This document shows, one piece after another, positions 45,775-48,860 of a stretch of 48,860 bases of DNA. Within the stretch, counting starts at the first letter, position 1; each line of letters starts with the position of its first letter. Position numbers and translations under genes: made by a program. Under the pieces are notes generated by a model. The model saw only the letters and a list, made by a program, of their open reading frames with translations. It ran no database searches and was not told the origin of the DNA. The DNA is from Chara braunii (taxonomy: Eukaryota > Streptophyta > Charophyceae > Charales > Characeae), in NCBI GenBank assembly GCA_003427395.1, contig BFEA01000610.1:862774-911633 (forward strand), in the 5' to 3' direction.

Positions 45775-45842
45775 CAACCTTCCGCCGGACCCGTACTACT
45801 CTTCTTTGTACCGTTCCAATCCTGACGGAAGTCCCGAAGGAC
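45775..45842 (-). ncRNA. Diverged U6 snRNA-like fragment (pseudogene)
   Basis: The minus strand from 45842 reads GTCCTTCGGGACTTCCG, then ATTGGAACGGTACAAAGAAG and AGTAG, then decays through CGGGTCCGGCGGAAGG. The 5' hairpin and the GGAAC-x-x-TAC block match U6. The ACAGAGA box reads ACAAAGA and the second half is poorly kept. No terminator. Confidence 0.65.
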
Positions 45843-46053
45843 TATGCCTAGGCAGCCGTTCGTGGCTTACCCACAAAACCAGCTGCTGGGTCTCATCGCA
45901 GGTCTTGGCACCGGTACCGAGCCCCGTCCCAAAAAAAATAAAAAAATGGAAAAAAATAATAAAATAAAATAAAAGTTTAAAACTCAAAAAAATAAAAAAG
46001 GTTAACAAGGGAAAAACAGGTGGGGGCTGCTGGTACTCGGTCCTATCTCGCGG

Positions 46054-46360
46054 TGTCGGTGCGAATACCCTTACAAGGGTATCCGCCCTGGTTTTTGCAA
46101 GTGACAGAAAATAGTTTTGGTTCAAAGTTTAAGTATACCGCGCTAGGCGCGGCTGCATCTGTAATTTACGTTGACAGGATGCTTGACTAGCGTAGAGANT
46201 GTGTGGGCGCGCAGGTTTAAGGCGCGCGTGATCCCTTTCTGTTGTTGATCATCGATCGTTCGTTTAATAGTATTATTAATACCTATTTATATTTGATTAA
46301 GTAGGGACCAGGGATATTTTCGGTTGATTGGTACGCTTGATTGAGGCGAGCGTGCATGCG
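46054..46360 (+). repeat. LTR-like repeat, copy 2
   Basis: Starts GTGTCGGTGCGAATACCCTT with an internal ACCCTT-ACA-AGGGT hairpin and follows copy 1 (37605) through GTGTGGGCGCGCAGGTTTAA and TTTGATTAAGTAGGGA-like words. It is more GC-rich than copy 1. TGGCAGCAGAGC at about 46645 resembles the initiator-Met primer-binding site TGGTATCAGAGC, which would put an LTR end just upstream, but two mismatches make this tentative. An ambiguous base is at 46199. Confidence 0.6.
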
Positions 46361-47244
46361 GGGAAAACGACCCCAACGACGGTATCGGCAATAACAGCGC
46401 GATTTCGTGTGGTGAGCGGGATGTCGTAGGATGGCGCGCGGGGGGGAATTATGGCATGATATAAGCAAGCCGGCACGGGCACTGAGAGCCGCGCAACCAT
46501 TTTGTTGGCCCAGAGCGCCGCGCCGCACCGTCTTATGTGGCATTCGGCGTGTTTTGATCTCAGGCTTGGGCTTAGCCCTATAGGTTACGACACTGGAATG
46601 ACACTACACAGGTTTGGGGATCGAGGTCGGCGAGCGTCGACACAGTGGCAGCAGAGCATCGAGGAGGACGCCGATGGGGTTGAGGGCCATAAGGGCTATC
46701 CCCCTCGGTTTTGTTAGCAGCGGCGTCTCATTAGTGGTGACGTTTTCTAAATATTTTTCTAAGTGACGTATCTTTTTATATACTCCGACGGGTCATTGAT
46801 GTGGACGCGACGCCGGGCTTAATGATCGCCACGGCAGTTGGGGGCCTTGAGTGAGTACCCCATCCGGCGGGTTCGCGAGTTCCGGTTGCTGGCGAGAATC
46901 CGCCACTTCGCCGCAGCAAGGGGTGTCGCATTTGCGGGGCTGCCTGAAGTGCAATTACACACTGTTTTTTGTGGCCGCGGTGAAGCACGGCACCGTTTTG
47001 TCTAGGGACGCAGCGCGTAGGGGTGTGTTGTACTCAAAAAGGGACTNCTTGAAGGCTGCGCCGCGGTGCCGAAGGTGTGGCAGGCCCCAAGAGCCCAGCT
47101 CAGTGGGTACACCCATGAAGTGCTGAAATACAGACCTGGGTTTGAGCTCATATGTTGGGACCTGATGAGTAAAGAAAAAAAAAAAAAACATAATTCTGAC
47201 TTGCCCTGGGCCATTTCGGAGGGCCGCGAGGTGTTGCGGTAGGA
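46361..47244. other. GC-rich stretch, no gene seen
   Basis: No recognised frame. One ambiguous base at 47047 and an A run at 47176-47189. Confidence 0.45.
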
Positions 47245-47346
47245 GTCCTTCGGGACATCCGTTAAAAATTGGAACGATACAGGGAAGCTTAGCACAGCTC
47301 CTGCGCAAGGATGATACGCCTAAGTTAGAGAAGGGCCGAAGCCGAC
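47245..47346 (+). ncRNA. U6 snRNA-like gene, probably a pseudogene
   Basis: Reads GTCCTTCGGGACATCCG, TTGGAACGATACAGGGAAG, TTAGCA, then CCTGCGCAAGGATGATACGC. The first 80 bases follow U6 closely. The splice-site box ACAGAGA reads ACAGGGA, CATGGCCCC reads CACAGCTCC, and the last quarter (TAAGTTAGAGAAGGGCC) is diverged. There is no run of T for Pol III termination and no upstream element or TATA box seen. The catalytic AGC and internal stem-loop bases are largely kept. Confidence 0.85.
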
Positions 47347-47689
47347 GGGGTGGTAAAAAACAGGCGGTCGGATCTGGGCGGGATCCGGTGTAGGATGTGT
47401 GCGGGGCACTAATCCCAGTTGGACGAGCTGGAGCAGCGGCGGCAGTGCTAGGGAACAGCGGGCGGTGAGATAGCGCACAGGGAAGTACCGGGGCTGTAGA
47501 CCGGAGTGGGTGAAGAGGGAGAGCGGAGAGAGCTAACGCTGTGAGGCGCTGTGCGCTGCCGAGCGCAGGGGTAGTGACGGGCAGCGGAGCGTTGTGGGCA
47601 GAAGGGCGCTGAGAAAAGATGAATGAACTCGGACGAGCTTTTGCGCCAGGTACATGCGGAGTGTGGGGGAATGGCTCAGGTAGGGGGTA

Positions 47690-48280
47690 GAGTCATCTAT
47701 CACGCTCGATCCTTGACAATTTCGGACGGGGAAAAGCACTCAACAGGGGTTTTCGGGGTGGGCGACCCCGAATATGCAATTAGATTAAGAAGATAGTAGT
47801 ACATTACGAAGTTAGTAAGGAAAAAACATGCGTGGGAGATGGAGGAAAGTGAATGAAAGAGAAAGGTCATGTATCTCGCCCGGATCTTGATAAAATCGGG
47901 CGAGTAAAGAGGCTAACCTGGGCTCTCAGGCAAGGCGAATTCATTAGTGTTGTTAGTTTTGGGAGTGAAGGAGTGTGTGGGGAGGTAGAGAGAAGGTGTG
48001 CTGCGTGAAGGGTCTCGGAAGTGGGCTATGGCAGAAAGCAGAAGTTGAGATTTTCGCTCGATACTTCAGCGAAATCGAGCTGGAAAGGGAGTTAGATTGA
48101 GGGTTCTATGTTGGGCGAGTCCGTACTTGAGATCAGATGTAGAAGAGAGTTAGTGAAAAGAGAAGTAGACGAAGAACAGTTTGCGCGAAGAGGTGGTGTA
48201 GGCGGACATGGCAGGCGTTGAAGAAGTGAAGTTTCTACCCAAATTTTCATGGACTTAGGCGAGCTAAAAAAAAAAAAAAA
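47690..48280 (+). repeat. Diverged tandem repeat of about 180 bp with inverted-repeat cores
   Basis: Related cores occur at about 47701 (GCTCGATCCTTGACAATTTC), 47873 (CTCGCCCG, 14-nt loop, CGGGCGAG), 48052 (GCTCGAT, 12-nt loop, ATCGAGC) and 48240 (a degraded one, TCATGGACTTAGGCGAGC). Each is followed by purine-rich DNA. The arms change but still pair in the middle two copies. An A18 run lies at 48267-48284. Confidence 0.55.
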
Positions 48281-48284
48281 AAAA

Positions 48285-48860
48285 GAAGCTGAATAGCGGT
48301 TTTGGAAGATTGCGAGTTTAGTGGCGCAATGGGGCTCTGCAGTAAGGGTATGGAATCGGGGCTATGCGATCCATAGGCTGCGCTGGGGGAGACAACGTAT
48401 CCTTCCACGGTCTAGCGAAGGAGTCGTCGCGGCCTTGCTCACACACACACGCACACAGACGCACACACACAGAGAAGGAGCTTACTAAGTGGGGTGGCCA
48501 GTGCCGCGCAGCCTTGTACGAGGGCACAGTGGATCTTGGTGCATTCAGACGGAGGACTCGCCCCGTTTTTTCGTTCATCCAATCGAAGGAAGTAGCGTGA
48601 GGNCGGCCGCGGCGTGGGAAAGGTACCTGTTGGCCGGTGCGTTGCTCATCCTAGGAAGGATGTATCTGGTCGTGTTATAGCAGGGGTTTCACTACGATGT
48701 CGACCGTGCTATCGACGAAGAAGGAGAACGCAGAAGATTTACTTGCATAACGCGTGAACTGTAGTTGGCTCCCTTGCATGTGTAGTTACTGCGCCGGCCC
48801 GCTAACCTGTTCTGAGTCGTGGTCTGCAACGCTGCCAGATTCTAGTTCTGTAGGAATCTG
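48285..48860. other. Right end, no gene seen
   Basis: GC-rich DNA with an (AC)n patch at 48440-48472 and an ambiguous base at 48603. No recognised frame. Confidence 0.5.

Overview
The window looks like repeat-rich nuclear DNA of a eukaryote. The only intact gene I can support is a five-exon ribosomal protein eL42 (RPL36A/RPL44) gene on the minus strand at 31245-33795. Its residues (a [13 protein letters not shown] stretch, C12/C17/C74/C77 zinc ligands, TSLF end) and the U6 snRNA-like copies (GTCC-TTCG-GGAC 5' hairpin, AAATCGAGAAATGGTCC 3' end) read most like the green lineage. A plant or streptophyte/green alga is therefore my best guess, by inference. There is no bacterial operon, CRISPR array or phage in the window.

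Layout. 1-9060: visibly AT-rich DNA with a decayed Helitron-like element. In order it has K/R-repeat coding, a 54-bp coding minisatellite, a Cys-rich plus DUF6570-like domain, a remnant of the replication-initiator region, a Pif1-family helicase and a Ulp1/C48-type cysteine protease whose catalytic residues are all still readable. This arm ends at a sequencing artefact: a perfect Tn5 mosaic-end pair (Nextera mate-pair junction adapter) at 8938-8975, flanked by a 73-bp direct repeat. The join to the rest of the scaffold is therefore suspect. 9061-18560: mostly non-coding, with microsatellites, a cluster of GTAC-centred palindromes (9936-10490) and a 1.1-kb GAG/GAC/GAT low-complexity tract (15663-16830). 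18600-21600: a decayed Ty3/Gypsy retrotransposon (gag, LIDSG protease, reverse transcriptase with a HLDD box, start of RNase H). 21600-31000: microsatellites, many short tandem duplications, a U6-like copy, a tRNA-derived SINE, and a five-copy dispersed repeat that includes one inverted copy.

31245-33795 is the eL42 gene. 34780-35080 is an RCC1-repeat fragment with a stop, followed by a 335-bp tandem duplication. 37600-38230 and 46050-46360 hold two diverged copies of an LTR-like repeat.

The most interesting structure is at 40540-41730: about 16 short inverted repeats that share a nearly constant core (CCCT-AACCTA-AGGG). Their outer arms differ from copy to copy, yet each arm matches its own partner (GGCTAAGC/GCTTAGCC, TTGACAGAC/GTCTGTCAA, CTAGAC/GTCTAG and so on). 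This covariation suggests that a folded RNA or cruciform, not the arm sequence, is what is kept. The right end (44000-48860) is more GC-rich, has two more U6-like copies, another set of inverted repeats and three single ambiguous bases.

The mobile elements appear dead from internal stops and frame breaks. The eL42 gene has every splice site and the full frame, so it should be functional.
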